From contig NW_026570430.1 of assembly GCF_019649055.1 (NCBI RefSeq), positions 62,001-126,000 of the forward strand: 64,000 bases of DNA, read 5' to 3'. The notes beneath the pieces are model-generated. The model was given only the letters and a program-made list of their open reading frames with translations. It made no database searches and was not told where the DNA came from. This document shows positions 1 to 10,897 of this stretch, piece after piece. The translations under genes and the position numbers were made by a program. Position 1 is the stretch's first letter; every line of letters starts with the position of its first letter. This DNA comes from Paramacrobiotus metropolitanus. Lineage: Eukaryota; Tardigrada; Eutardigrada; Parachela; Macrobiotidae.

Positions 1-2208
1 CTTTAAGGACAGGAACTGCGTTTCGCAGTCCTTGGACCAGGACCAGGGGACTCCGGCCTTGAGGAGGTTGTGGAACGGCGCACATTTCCCGGACAGGTCG
101 CGAACGAACTTCCCGTAATGGTTGACCAGACCCAGGAACGCTCGGAGTTCGCTGATGTTGGTCGGACGGGCCATGTCGCGGAGTGCCTTGACGCGGTCCT
201 GGGAAATGTGGCGACCACGGTGGTCCACCACGAACCCCAGGTACTCCACGGAGTCCTGAAGGAAGAAGCATTTGCTGCGCTTCAGCGTGAAACCGTGCTC
301 TTCCAGGCGTTGGAGGACTTTCTCCAGGTTTCGGAGGTGCTCCTCTTCCGTCGCCCCGGTGACAATGATGTCGTCGAGGTAAATGGCGACTCCCTCGCAT
401 CCCTGGAGGACGCTCTCCATGATCTGCTGGAACACGGAAGGACCGCAGGCGACACCGAAGGGGAGTCGGTTGTACCGGAACAACCCCTTGTGCGTGTTTA
501 TTACCACCAGGCTCTTGCTTTCTTCATCTAGCTCCACCTGGGCGTACGCTTCCGCCAGGTCCAACGGACTGAATTGCTTCCCTCCGTTCAGTTTCGCGAA
601 CAGCTCATCGGGCGTCGGCAGCGGGTACTGCTGGACGTCGAGAGCGTCGTTGAGTCCCGTGCTAAGGTCGGCACAGGTGCGGATGTCTCCAGCCCGTTTC
701 TGCGCCGTCACCACTGGAGCTGCCCAGTCGGCCCGTTCCACTGGTGTAAGGATGCCCCTCTCGACCAGGCGATCCAGGTCGCGCTCCAGTGCTTCGCGGA
801 AGGCAAATGGGACTGGTCGAGCTTTCCGGAATACAGGCGTCGCGCCTGGCTTCAAGTGCAGGTGAGCCTTGTAATGTTTGCAATGGCCCAGTTCGTCACG
901 GAAAACAGCACTGTGCTTCTTCAGCAGCTGTTCCACCTCCAGTGTGCCGGAAACTGTGGACACCATGGTCGACTGCAGGTCCCGCAGACTCAGTCGGCTG
1001 AGGTCCAAGGAGCGGATCCAGTCCCTACCCAGCACGTTTCCCCCTGTCGCCACAACCACAATCGGCAGTGCCTTGCGAGTGCGTGCGTGGGTGACTTCCA
1101 CGGTCGCAGTACCAATAACCTTCAGCGTGTGCCCCGTGAAGCTCCGTAAAGTGTTCGTATACGGTGACAGCTTCGGTGATCCGATTGATCGCCACGTGTC
1201 GGCCGTAAAGATGGTCAGACTGGATCCGGTGTCCAGTACGGGTGACACGGGCACGCCGTTCAGCTTGAGTGGTACGTGGATGGATCGTCCACCCGTCGTG
1301 TCTACCGACAGGACGTCGAATTCCTCCTCCACCAGGAATGTCCGCCGCCCATCTCTTCGTTGCTGCGCTGCAGGTTGCTTTCCGCTCCGACACACCTTCG
1401 CGATGTGCCCTTTTTTACCGCAGCTTTTGCAGGCAAGATCTTTCGCCCAGCACTGTGACCTCTCGTGCTGCATGGAGCCACATCCATCGCACGCATCTCT
1501 CGCGGGAGCTGGCTTTCGGTCAGGACGGCTGCTACGGTTCTGCATGCCGCCGCGTCCACGACCGCGTCCTCTGCTGGTGCCGCCACCGCCACTCCGGGCA
1601 TTGTCGACGCGCGCCACATCCGGCGCTGTCTGACCTTTCCTGTTGGACTTGCGCAGCTCATATTCTTCACAAATCTCCAGTGCTTTCTCCAACGTGTTGT
1701 ACGTTTGGGACTGGAGGTGTTGCCGTGTGGTGTCGCTCAAAATTCCGTTGAGGAAAGTAGCGGACATATTCTTTTCTAGCACGTCCGCAGGGAATCCGCA
1801 GGGAAATGCCTTTCGGCGCAGCCGGTTCGAAAATTCTAGCAGCGACTCGCCCTGCTCCTGCTGGAGTTTAAAGTAGTTGGCCCACTCCGTAGCAGCGTTT
1901 GTTTTCTTCACAAATGCGTGCTCTAGCTTGTCCACAAGTTGCGAAGTGGTGAAATTGTCGGGATTCGTAGGCAAACACATTGAAAACAGCATTTCCCCGG
2001 CGTCAATTCCAAGGGAGTCCAGAAGCAGGTACTTCTGATCCTCCGGGTCGGTGACCTTGCGCAGTTTCACAAAATTCTGATATTGGAATTGCCACCATCG
2101 CCATGTCATCTTCGCGGGTTCAAACTTGATCAGCCCTGATCCAGCCTTCTCGCTGGACGTCGTGGGGACTGATGGCGAAGCAGGCGATGTCGATGTCGTG
2201 AGAGACAT
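1..2208 (-). CDS. Ty3/gypsy retrotransposon gag-protease-RT polyprotein (partial)
   Basis: The frame is open from the ATG at 2208 to the left window edge (736 codons; I checked each codon and found no stop), and an in-frame stop lies just upstream at 2229-2227. Going from the N terminus: a gag-like region; an Arg/Gly-rich linker; a CCHC zinc knuckle (C-x2-C-x4-H-x4-C, at 1431-1390); an aspartic protease active site LDTGSS (about 1236-1219); and reverse transcriptase with the catalytic box YLDD (381-370), followed by the start of the RT thumb and connection. Protease before RT and the YLDD box are typical of Ty3/gypsy (Metaviridae) elements. Gag, protease and RT share one frame with no frameshift. 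RNase H and integrase would lie beyond the window. The intact frame suggests a young, possibly active copy. Confidence 0.9.
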   Translation of the reverse strand, partial: MSLTTSTSPASPSVPTTSSEKAGSGLIKFEPAKMTWRWWQFQYQNFVKLRKVTDPEDQKYLLLDSLGIDAGEMLFSMCLPTNPDNFTTSQLVDKLEHAFVKKTNAATEWANYFKLQQEQGESLLEFSNRLRRKAFPCGFPADVLEKNMSATFLNGILSDTTRQHLQSQTYNTLEKALEICEEYELRKSNRKGQTAPDVARVDNARSGGGGTSRGRGRGRGGMQNRSSRPDRKPAPARDACDGCGSMQHERSQCWAKDLACKSCGKKGHIAKVCRSGKQPAAQQRRDGRRTFLVEEEFDVLSVDTTGGRSIHVPLKLNGVPVSPVLDTGSSLTIFTADTWRSIGSPKLSPYTNTLRSFTGHTLKVIGTATVEVTHARTRKALPIVVVATGGNVLGRDWIRSLDLSRLSLRDLQSTMVSTVSGTLEVEQLLKKHSAVFRDELGHCKHYKAHLHLKPGATPVFRKARPVPFAFREALERDLDRLVERGILTPVERADWAAPVVTAQKRAGDIRTCADLSTGLNDALDVQQYPLPTPDELFAKLNGGKQFSPLDLAEAYAQVELDEESKSLVVINTHKGLFRYNRLPFGVACGPSVFQQIMESVLQGCEGVAIYLDDIIVTGATEEEHLRNLEKVLQRLEEHGFTLKRSKCFFLQDSVEYLGFVVDHRGRHISQDRVKALRDMARPTNISELRAFLGLVNHYGKFVRDLSGKCAPFHNLLKAGVPWSWSKDCETQFLSLK

Positions 2209-2242
2209 TATAAGGTGTGTAGGGAATTAGACCGCGTGAGGT

Positions 2243-2260
2243 CTTGTGTCCTTCACGCCA
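2243..2260 (-). other. Primer-binding-site-like sequence
   Basis: On the minus strand, 3 nt after the proposed LTR end, the sequence starts TGGCGTGAAG. A TGG start complementary to a tRNA CCA tail is the hallmark of a retroelement primer binding site. I cannot name the tRNA. Confidence 0.35.
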
Positions 2261-2263
2261 GTT

Positions 2264-2467
2264 TGTCGTGACGTGATAATAAATGTATATTTATTATCGA
2301 ACTCGCAGGTCGCTGACTGAATGTCAGCAAAGCACAACAATGACAGGCAACTTCTATGTTGCTATGCAAAAGGTCATGTGTATACACTGCACATATCTGA
2401 CATTATGGTCGATAGATCATTTTGGTGTTGACTAAGTTGACAGTTGTTACCCGTTTCGCCCGTTACA
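2264..2467 (-). mobile_element. Probable 5' LTR of the Ty3/gypsy element
   Basis: A 204-bp segment directly upstream of the gag start begins TG and ends CA on both strands (the minus strand starts TGTAACGGGC and ends CACGACA). It holds an AATAAA on the minus strand close to its 3' end, as expected for an LTR polyadenylation signal. The other LTR is outside the window, so the boundaries rest on the TG...CA ends and the neighbouring primer-site-like sequence, not on comparison of the two LTRs. Confidence 0.55.
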
Positions 2468-3682
2468 GCCCGGCCCGCATCAGTTACGCCAGGTATTCAA
2501 AATCTTCAGGCATTAGTGGTGTTTAGTTTGTAAAGATATGAAATCTTACCTTCGGGCTCGCGCTTGCTGGTGAATGTCCAGGTGAGAAATAATTTCTTGA
2601 AGCACGTGCTGTGGAAGATGGCTCACCATTTTAACGACAAGTTTCTTTAGAACGATTGTGCTGCGATGGGTGGCAATTATTCAGTAATACTACGCCACCT
2701 GATGAAAACCTTCAGTTCGACTACGCCCTACGTCCTACACAACCGTAAAATCCTAAAACATCCTGCGAACCGCGAAAGTGTGGGTGTCTCAGTCTGTGTA
2801 AGATTTCTTACCTAATGCGGATCTCAATCTCATCGGTACGCAAGTACTCAATTAAACCAAGTGGCGGGCAAAAGGTCAGTGGCTCAAACAGCGGTATTGC
2901 GATGAACAATAGAGAGCATCCTTCTTTCTACAGGCCGGCATCCGGAGCCTAGTAATAGCGTGCTGCAGTATCGGTTAATGTACAAAATAATAGCGCTTAC
3001 TGAGCCTTATTCTCACAATAAAGTTCAAAGCGTGTACAAACCTTTTTGACACACCGGGCTGTCCGCTATCGCTGATGCGAGCTTCGTGATCAGAAATTAG
3101 TTGTGAAATCTATGATTATGTTGGTCCAGGAAATGCCCTATTTTATACCTTGCACACTTGTGACCTCGCTGAGAACAAAACTTATCCGCATATTCACTTG
3201 TTCCTGTAAACAGTTATATTATAATAATTATACCGCGTCTCTGTACCTGTACGTACTTGTACACCTGAATCACGATTTTCCCTAACGTTAAAAATCTGTG
3301 AAACAATCGGTGCCTAGAACGACCAACTACTTCTCGCAGTAAATTCACTTTTACTTTGTACATGAAACAAAAACACTGAAATCTTAAAACCCAACAAGCA
3401 TTTTTTCTCGAAGACATAATATCCCTTTTGACGCAGTAACATCCAGTCCAGTGAAGCGCGAAAATAATAACCAAAACTCAAAAAGAAACCGAGAAGAGAT
3501 AAATAGCTAAAAGAACAGAGTTAAAAACATCTCCAAGTGCAAACATTTAAACAAACCGCCCCAATACTCCTTTTGGTCAAATCGGTACCCCCACAAACAA
3601 TAAACCACACCCCCATCCTCCCTGAAGCACACAAGACTCCTGATTGAGCGAAAACACACACCGATGCGAACCACAAATGGAT
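2468..3682. other. Spacer between the retrotransposon and the NCOA6-like gene
   Basis: This is AT-rich DNA with only short unrelated ORFs. I see no gene, RNA or repeat that I can support. It separates two minus-strand units. Confidence 0.5.
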
Positions 3683-3688
3683 TTTATT
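3683..3688 (-). terminator. Polyadenylation signal of the NCOA6-like gene
   Basis: AATAAA on the minus strand, about 50 bp after the stop codon at 3738, is the natural 3' end signal for this gene. Confidence 0.6.
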
Positions 3689-3737
3689 GGCACATTTTGA
3701 GATGGCCGTTGTCCGTCTCCCGGGGGGCGGTGGGCGC

Positions 3738-6700
3738 TCAGCTGGCGGCCTCCATGGGCACGGCGTCCACGTGATTGGCCACCACCGCCGGCGGCGACGG
3801 GGCGCCGACTGAGATCAGGTCGGCGGCGGTGGGGGGCGGCGGAGCGGGGGTGACGGGGGGCGGGAGCTTCTTGAGGACCTCCTGGGCGCTCGGTGCCGCC
3901 GCCGACGGCGGGAGCAGTTTGACCTCGGAGGACGGCAGGGTGCTGCAGCTGCCGATCTTGTGCTCCACCAGCGTCACCACTTTCAACGGGCCCTGAAATT
4001 GGAGATTCTTCTGTTAGCCTCTTGCCTCGTCTTTTTTTCCGTCGGATATTTTCGTATTTTCCGTGTTTTTTTTCGTATTTCCCGTTTTTTGTTTCCTTTT
4101 CGGTCAGTAACATTGTAGAATATAATTTCAAAATTTAAATGTAAAAATTCTATGGAATTTGAATTTAAAAAATTCATCTTGTAAAATAACTACCGAATAA
4201 AAACTGTAAAAAGCCGTGAAAAAACAAAAACCGGTAGCCTTCTCCTTCGCCTTTATTCCGTCCGATAATTGCAGAATATAATTTAGAAATTCTGCAAGCA
4301 AGATTTTTCTCAAATTCAGTTTCAACAGAATTTTTCAAAATTTAAATTAATTTAATCTCGACAAAGACAAATTAAGCTTACAAATATCTACCCAATAAAA
4401 AATTGGAAAACGTCATTCAGCTTCAGATGTAGCTGCGTATTTTCAAACAACATTATTAATAATAACAGCCTGACAGTTTTACCTAATAAATTCATGCAAC
4501 TCAATCTGCAAAAAAAATGTTTTTATGGTACAAGTAGCTTATTTATCCTATAAAAAAATTTTCGATTGGAAGCAGTAGTCATAATTTAAGAGACTGGCAG
4601 ACAAATGCAAGAATACTGACTAACTGGTTGTAGTCGTCTGATGCCACTGCACTACAACGTCTGACAATAACTTACATTAGCCGGATGCGTAATCGGTGGG
4701 GTTTTTAATCGGGACGCGGGATTGGCCGCCACGGCGGTGTTGATGACGGTGAAGCTCTCCGCCTTGGTGGTTTTCGACTGGGCAATACTGGGTGCGGCGG
4801 CGGCAGGCGCCGGGCCAGCGACGAGGTAGTTTATTGAGTCTGCAAACGAATGAGCACAAAAAATTACAATTAAGAACAGTCCAGCTTTGGCAAAGCGGCG
4901 ATGTGCATGTAAGTAGAGTATGTATTTAGAGTAGAGCAGAGCTGCAAACTGTATGACTTATTAATTTTATTTTATAAGCGAATTTTTAATGATCTAGAAT
5001 CCAGATTAACCCTGCCAATTTAATCTTACTAATCGTATTTAATTTTTATTAATCTTAGAAATATTTTTCTAAATTTTATTTCTGCAAATTTTAATTTTAT
5101 TCGCGCAGTTTTGTTTTCGGAAATTTTTTTATTAATTTTTTAAATTTCGATTTCCCATGTGTTCGGATTTTAGCTCGTTTTGCTATGTTTCTGCGTAATA
5201 CTCGTATATACATACTTCTATGGCAATACATCCATTAAGAATTTAGTCAAATTAATTACGCAAATCCAAATCAAAAATTTTTAAATCATAGCTGCGTGAA
5301 TGCGTCCGCAAAAAAATGTAAATCCACCCGAATTACTGGTTAAAAGTTACGCTAACGCGTACTTCGATCAGGCTTTTCTTCGAGACTTCCGGTTAATCCC
5401 AAGGAAATCCCCGAATCCAACGACGACGTACTGCTCTCCCCGTTGGCGACAGTGGGCTGATGCGGGCCCAACGGATGCGGGAGCAGCGGCGACGGCATGG
5501 CTTTGGGAGTCCTCCGCCCGGTGGGCACCGCCGCCGCCGGCGACGGACTGCGAACCTCGCCCGCCCCGGCCGGCGAGCGCGCCAAAGGCGTGCCCGCCCG
5601 CACCGGCACGACGGCCACCGGCAACACGTTCCCCGTCAGCGCCACCGCCGTGGTGCTGGCCGTCGACGTCACGGCCGCCGGGGCGCTCCACACCAGCGGC
5701 GACGAGCTGGTGCGCGTTAATCCCGGTGAGGTCAGCGCGAACACCGTGATGAAGGTCGGCGCCGTGGAAGTGGGCACGTCCATGGAAGACTCGCTCAGGG
5801 ATTTAGGCGCGATGGTGCGGTGGTCCTTATTGAGGAGCAGGACCCCGCCGGCCGCTCCGGGGACGCCGGGATGGCGGCCATCTCCTCGATCCCGTTGGTT
5901 TAATTTTTATTAATCTTAGAAATATTTTTCTAAATTTTATTTCTGCAAATTTTAATTTTATTCGCGCAGTTTTGTTTTCGGAAATTTTTTTATTAATTTT
6001 TTAAATTTCGATTTCCCATGTGTTCGGATTTTAGCTCGTTTTGCTATGTTTCTGCGTAATACTCGTATATACATACTTCTATGGCAATACATCCATTAAG
6101 AATTTAGTCAAATTAATTACGCAAATCCAAATCAAAAATTTTTAAATCATAGCTGCGTGAATGCGTCCGCAAAAAAATGTAAATCCACCCGAATTACTGG
6201 TTAAAAGTTACGCTAACGCGTACTTCGATCAGGCTTTTCTTCGAGACTTCCGGTTAATCCCAAGGAAATCCCCGAATCCAACGACGACGTACTGCTCTCC
6301 CCGTTGGCGACAGTGGGCTGATGCGGGCCCAACGGATGCGGGAGCAGCGGCGACGGCATGGCTTTGGGAGTCCTCCGCCCGGAGGGCACCGCCGCCGCCG
6401 GCGACGGACTGCGAACCTCGCCCGCCCCGGCCGGCGAGCGCGCCAAAGGCGTGCCCGCCCGCACCGGCACGACGGCCACCGGCAACACGTTCCCCGTCAG
6501 CGCCACCGCCGTGGTGCTGGCCGTCGACGTCACGGCCGCCGGGGCGCTCCACACCAGCGGCGACGAGCTGGTGCGCGTTAATCCCGGTGAGGTCAGCGCG
6601 AACACCGTGATGAAGGTCGGCGCCGTGGAAGTGGGCACGTCCATGGAAGACTCGCTCAGGGATTTAGGCGCGATGGTGCGGTGGTCCTTATTGAGGAGCA

Positions 6701-8622
6701 GGACCCCGCCGGCCGCTCCGGGGGACGCCGGGATGGCGGCCATCTCCTCGATCCCGTTGGTGGCCTCGACTTTCTTCCGTTTCCGCGGACGGGAGGGTTT
6801 CTTGTCCACCTCCAGGGGCGGCGGGATGGGCGGCTCCAGTTCCGCGAGTTTCTTCTTCTTGGTGCGTTTGGCGGGTTGCGACGGCGCCGCCGGCGGGGTG
6901 GCGGGCGCCGCGGCGGACGTGGAGGCCCCGGATGCTTCCGAGCTCTGCAGGAGATTCACCAAAAGAGGACTGGTCAGGGCGATATTGCGCTGGTGTGCGG
7001 CTTTCGTCGGACTGGCGGCTTTCGCTGTCCCCGCGGACCGGCCGGGGGTCTCACGGGCAGCGGCGGTGGTGGTCAGTGTCGAGGCGCCGGCCGCTGAGCT
7101 GGTCATGGTGTTCTTGAGGGTGTAGGCCACCTTGGTCATGCTAGCGAAGGGAAACGGCCCGGTAGCCGCCGCGTGCCCCATCACCGGGGTGGTCGGGATG
7201 GGGATGGGCTGCGAGGTGGTGGCCACGACGTTGGGCTGCAGATCCACCTTGGAGGTGGAGGGCTGGCAGTCGTTGCTGCTGCTACTGCCGCCGCGGTGCG
7301 TGGCGATGGAGCTGAGTACATGCTGTAATACTGCCAGGGCGCTGGTGTCCCCGTTGATGGCCGGCGGCGCGTCCAGGGGCGGGGCGGGGAGCGGGGGAGG
7401 TAGGAGTTTGGCGGTGGGGGTCTTGCGCGGCCGGCCCTTCTTGTCGGATTTGGGCTTCTTGGCGGGGGGCTCCTGCGGCGCGCCGGAGGTGCTGGGGACT
7501 AACTGGACAGTCACCGGGTTGGCCTCGCCCACGCGGACGGTCAGGACGCCCATGCCGGCCAGCTGGTTGTCGGCCTGGGCGGCCAGCGCCTGCAGGCGGG
7601 TGGCGGCCGTCGGCGGCAGGACGAAGGTGATGCGCACGCTGTTCCAGGGCTCCACGCGCCGGACATGGATCTGGTTTTCCCCTGGACATATGAAAAAAAC
7701 TCAAGCATCAGTTTATGGTGAAAGTAGCCAAACATTTTTCCATAAATTAAAATGACAATTAATTTCTTGGTTTGAGCGACAGCCCATAAATATTGCGGTA
7801 TTTCACGCAAAAACACACCGTAGCTTATCTTTCAGACAAGATATTTCTCACAGTACATGTGAAACGGTAACGCAACGTAGCACAGTGGCAAATGAAAAAA
7901 CCAGTGCTTTTTCAAGCATTATAAATTTGACACACCGCAGTACATCAACTTAAGTTGCAACGCTATAAAACTTAAACTTTTTTATGTTTCAAATTTTAAA
8001 TGTAGCTTTTTTCTGTTCTCGTACAGTTTCACATCGTACACAAAATCTAGTACGAAAAATTACACAATCCCGAATATCAGAACCGCATCCAGTATGACGA
8101 ATACAGCAAAAACACCAATTTGTCGCAACAAATAATTCCTGTAAAAGGCTACCGCGTTGTGCTGCTGGATAACTACGGGAAACTGTCCATTGCGCGAAGT
8201 AAAAATTTGATTTTACGGGTGAAATCTTCGGTCTGTCTGTCATCCCGTAACGTTTATTATGCTGCTCACGTCAGTCGCGAATATTACTGACAGGATGATA
8301 TACAAGATGATATATAAATACAAGAGAGTTTTTACCAACGAAACCGCTGTTGATCACCAGAAATATGCAGATACAGTTACGTACCGATGCGCAGGATGTT
8401 GCGGAGATTGCCCTGGAGATTGGAGAGCTGTTGGGGGAACTGGCGATCCTCCATACTGCCCGGCACGGTGAGGACGGCCTCCACCTGCTCCTTACTGCTG
8501 GATCCCTCTGTCCCCGTCGTCGTGGTGGAGGAGGAGGACGACGGCGGAGCATCGTGGACAGCGACGGCGGCAGTGGCAGGTGGCAGCGTCGAATGCTCCT
8601 GGCCTTCCGAATACTCTTTCAT
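3738..8622 (-). CDS. NCOA6: NCOA6-like nuclear receptor coactivator
   Basis: Four coding exons with matching splice phases: 8622-8385, 7681-6224, 4839-4676 and 3992-3738, giving about 704 aa. Exon 1 joins exon 2 to form the conserved N-terminal NCOA6 domain, including PWNSVRITF near residue 90, where human NCOA6 has PWNSVRVTF. Exon 2 also carries LTSPLLVNLLQS near residue 320, matching the first LxxLL nuclear-receptor box of NCOA6, followed by a Lys-rich stretch (KKKKL). The rest is low-complexity, rich in Pro, Ala, Ser and Thr. NCOA6 is a nuclear scaffold of the ASCOM (MLL3/4 histone H3K4 methyltransferase) complex that binds liganded nuclear receptors. This copy is about one third the length of the vertebrate protein and lacks its long Gln-rich region. 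The start at 8622 is the first ATG of the exon frame; an upstream non-coding exon is possible. The intron between exons 2 and 3 contains a duplicated piece of exon 2. Confidence 0.85.
5038..6760. repeat. 861/862-bp direct tandem duplication inside the NCOA6-like gene
   Basis: Unit 5038-5898 (861 bp) is repeated at 5899-6760 (862 bp). By eye the copies differ by one substitution (T at about 5525, A at about 6386) and one G in a G run near 5860/6721. Each unit contains the last ~540 bp of NCOA6 exon 2, its splice donor, and ~320 bp of the following intron. Both units start at the same TTTAATTTTT string. The near identity means either a very recent duplication or an assembly duplication of two haplotypes. 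Confidence 0.95.
5363..5898 (-). pseudogene. Duplicated tail of NCOA6 exon 2, lying in the intron
   Basis: This is the left copy of the exon 2 tail. It keeps the splice donor (exon-like part ends at 5364) but has no splice acceptor at its upstream junction, and the one-G loss near 5860 shifts its frame into a stop. From about 5783 the original frame resumes. The expected transcript would skip it as part of the intron. If the assembly is wrong here, this entry disappears. Confidence 0.7.
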
Positions 8623-9415
8623 GGCACTGTCGATCAGTCGGCGGCTTACACGGGAGACGGACGGCCACGATCAGCCATCCAGGGAGAACGGCCCCGTCCC
8701 GCTAACGGAAGAAGTGCGATCTGCAAAGCAACACACAAATTAAACTGCAGTTCGCGCGTCAAGTTACGAATTTCTCCGCTCGTACCAATCATCGTAACGA
8801 CTACCGATCGTTTATCAAGATTATTATGGCAACACTATATTGACTGCAGCAGCGAAGATTCAAAAAACAGAACATTCTTTAAAACTAACATAAGAAATTA
8901 AGAATTAAAATGTAGTTTTCCCTACCAAGCTAACATGGCATTTCCAACAAAATCCAATTTATGGAATTTTAAAACAAAAAATTTCGATTATTATTGCAAT
9001 ACACTGACAGCAGCGAATGCAATAAAAAGAGAAAAAAGCAGAAAATTACGCAGCACTAAGACCTATTGTTTAAAAGTTAAAATCCCTATTTTCCAAACCA
9101 GGTTGAGATGACGCATCGAACTGAAATGAAAGATCCTAAATGTATAAAATAATTTCATTAAATTTTCCTCTTAGCCAGCTACTGTGTTACACAAATTCAA
9201 CCGTTGTGCCTCATTTTTTTTCCCGATATAACGCGAAATAAAAAAAGCGAATATTAAGTAAAAAAAATGCAAAAATAAAGATGAAATAATCGACAATGAA
9301 AAGACGCCAGAAAGCTAAGGATATTTCGAAAATTTCGAGTCTGCGAAATCCACTAAAATTACTGAGAATTTCTCGTTTCGCCATGCATATTTCAAGAGCG
9401 ATGTGATTCCTAAAG
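8623..9415. other. Upstream region of the NCOA6-like gene
   Basis: The first ~120 bp are GC-rich and probably belong to the NCOA6 5' UTR or promoter. The remainder is AT-rich with no supportable gene. Confidence 0.4.
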
Positions 9416-10350
9416 CGTGATCCTATTATAAATGCAGCTGCCCGTCTATTTATGGAGACGACTAAATCCGATTAAGCTGGGCATTCTAATCAAATTAAAA
9501 GCGCACGCTTCGCCAGGAACCACATGAAGCGTTCCTGGCGCGAGTTCTCCACATTTGTGATACGAAAAACTCTACAACACAGCACAGCACTGATGATCCC
9601 TCCAAAACCCACCGCACTCACAATAAATCTGATAATAATAAATCCCTGAAAGCCTTCAGAATCCCAATCAATGCACTAATCAAAATCCCATTCAAGATGC
9701 ATAAATTTCCATCAGATTCAATGAAATCACTGCAATCTTCACCAAATCCAGCACACACCCAATGGCTGGCCAAAGCAGGGCTTCTGCACTATTAATCCAT
9801 TGAAGGTAGCCCCAGATTTCTAATTGGCACACACAGCATCCACACGATGACAAGCCAGCGCGCACACGATCCCAACAAAATAAATTAATCACTCGCGCAT
9901 ACACAGCACACAGGCAGACACAGAGCAATGACGTCAAAATCCCATTGACACTGCTCTAATTAACTGCTGGGCGATTAAACAGCAACGGCATTTCAACGGG
10001 ATGATGGTGATGTGTTTGGCAGACTAATCGATCAACGGAAGGAAAAATATTCCGAACGGGAGAGAAGACGCCAGGAAAGCGGGAAGAGAAACGGGAAACA
10101 CACGCTGCGGCCAAAAAGAGAAAATTTTTGCAAGAACAATCGTGTTTTTTTACTTTTGCGCTGATAGCCAAGATCCCTTCAGAACAGGTTTAAGAGCAAA
10201 TCAACTCTGATCACCATGCGTCCGAATGCAACCGGGAAAATAGCTGAATGCGCCGTGTTTTGTTAATACTACTCATCTCACGGTTTCGCAATTTCGGAAT
10301 GAAATGGATCGTCGGTGTTTTGGTTTTCCGGTTAAAATAGAATTAAAAAA
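9416..10350. repeat. Segment A, first copy of a segmental duplication
   Basis: About 930 bp that match 32127-33055 in the same orientation over most of their length, with small indels. It lies between the minus-strand NCOA6-like gene and the plus-strand AKAP7-like gene, so it may hold promoter elements. No ORF is shared by the two copies, so a coding role is unlikely. It contains a conserved CRE palindrome. Confidence 0.85.
9929..9936. promoter_or_regulatory. CRE-like palindrome TGACGTCA (copy A)
   Basis: A perfect 8-bp cAMP-response-element palindrome, the binding site of CREB/ATF bZIP factors, preserved at the matching place in the second copy (32626-32633). Conservation is partly expected from shared ancestry, so a regulatory role is only suggested. 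Confidence 0.35.
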
Positions 10351-10897
10351 TTGTCAGACAGAATCTAGAAAGTTATGTTTCATCATTTCGCTTTCTGGCC
10401 GGAACAGACGGCTTCCCAGGAATTGTTTACGCAGCGGCTGATTACAGTACGAATTGGCCTCCGGCCAAATTTTCTTTAACGGACGCCGTACAGGGATGTG
10501 CACGTGCTCCGCAGTGATACGATAACCCGATAAAATCGAGTTGCTTGGAATGGTCATTGATGGCACCTTGTTTATTTGGGTTTTTCGGTCGAAAAATAAT
10601 TTTTTCATGAAAGAAAATATGCTTCCATGTGGTTTCGAGGGAATTCACGGGTTTGCATTCGAAACTCGATGGAGCTGTGCACTCGGAACTTCCGTTCTGT
10701 TTGTGCCGTAGCGAGCCTATGCTGCCGGTGGGTTTCCGGTTGTGTAAAGTAGACGAGAAACTGCCAGCCGACGGCGGTTACTACACGCTACGGTAATAGT
10801 GATATGGCTCGTTTCGCTAGTATATCACTGCCATTTAAAGCCTCACAGCGCCTGGTAAAATTGTCCAACACGAAAAAACAGCAACTTCGATGTTATC

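Noticed and set aside
6358-7125. Long plus-strand frames over the NCOA6-like exon (also 5497-5913 and 6681-7097)
   Set aside because: They are antisense shadows of a GC-rich minus-strand exon; only the minus strand gives the conserved NCOA6 motifs and matching splice phases.
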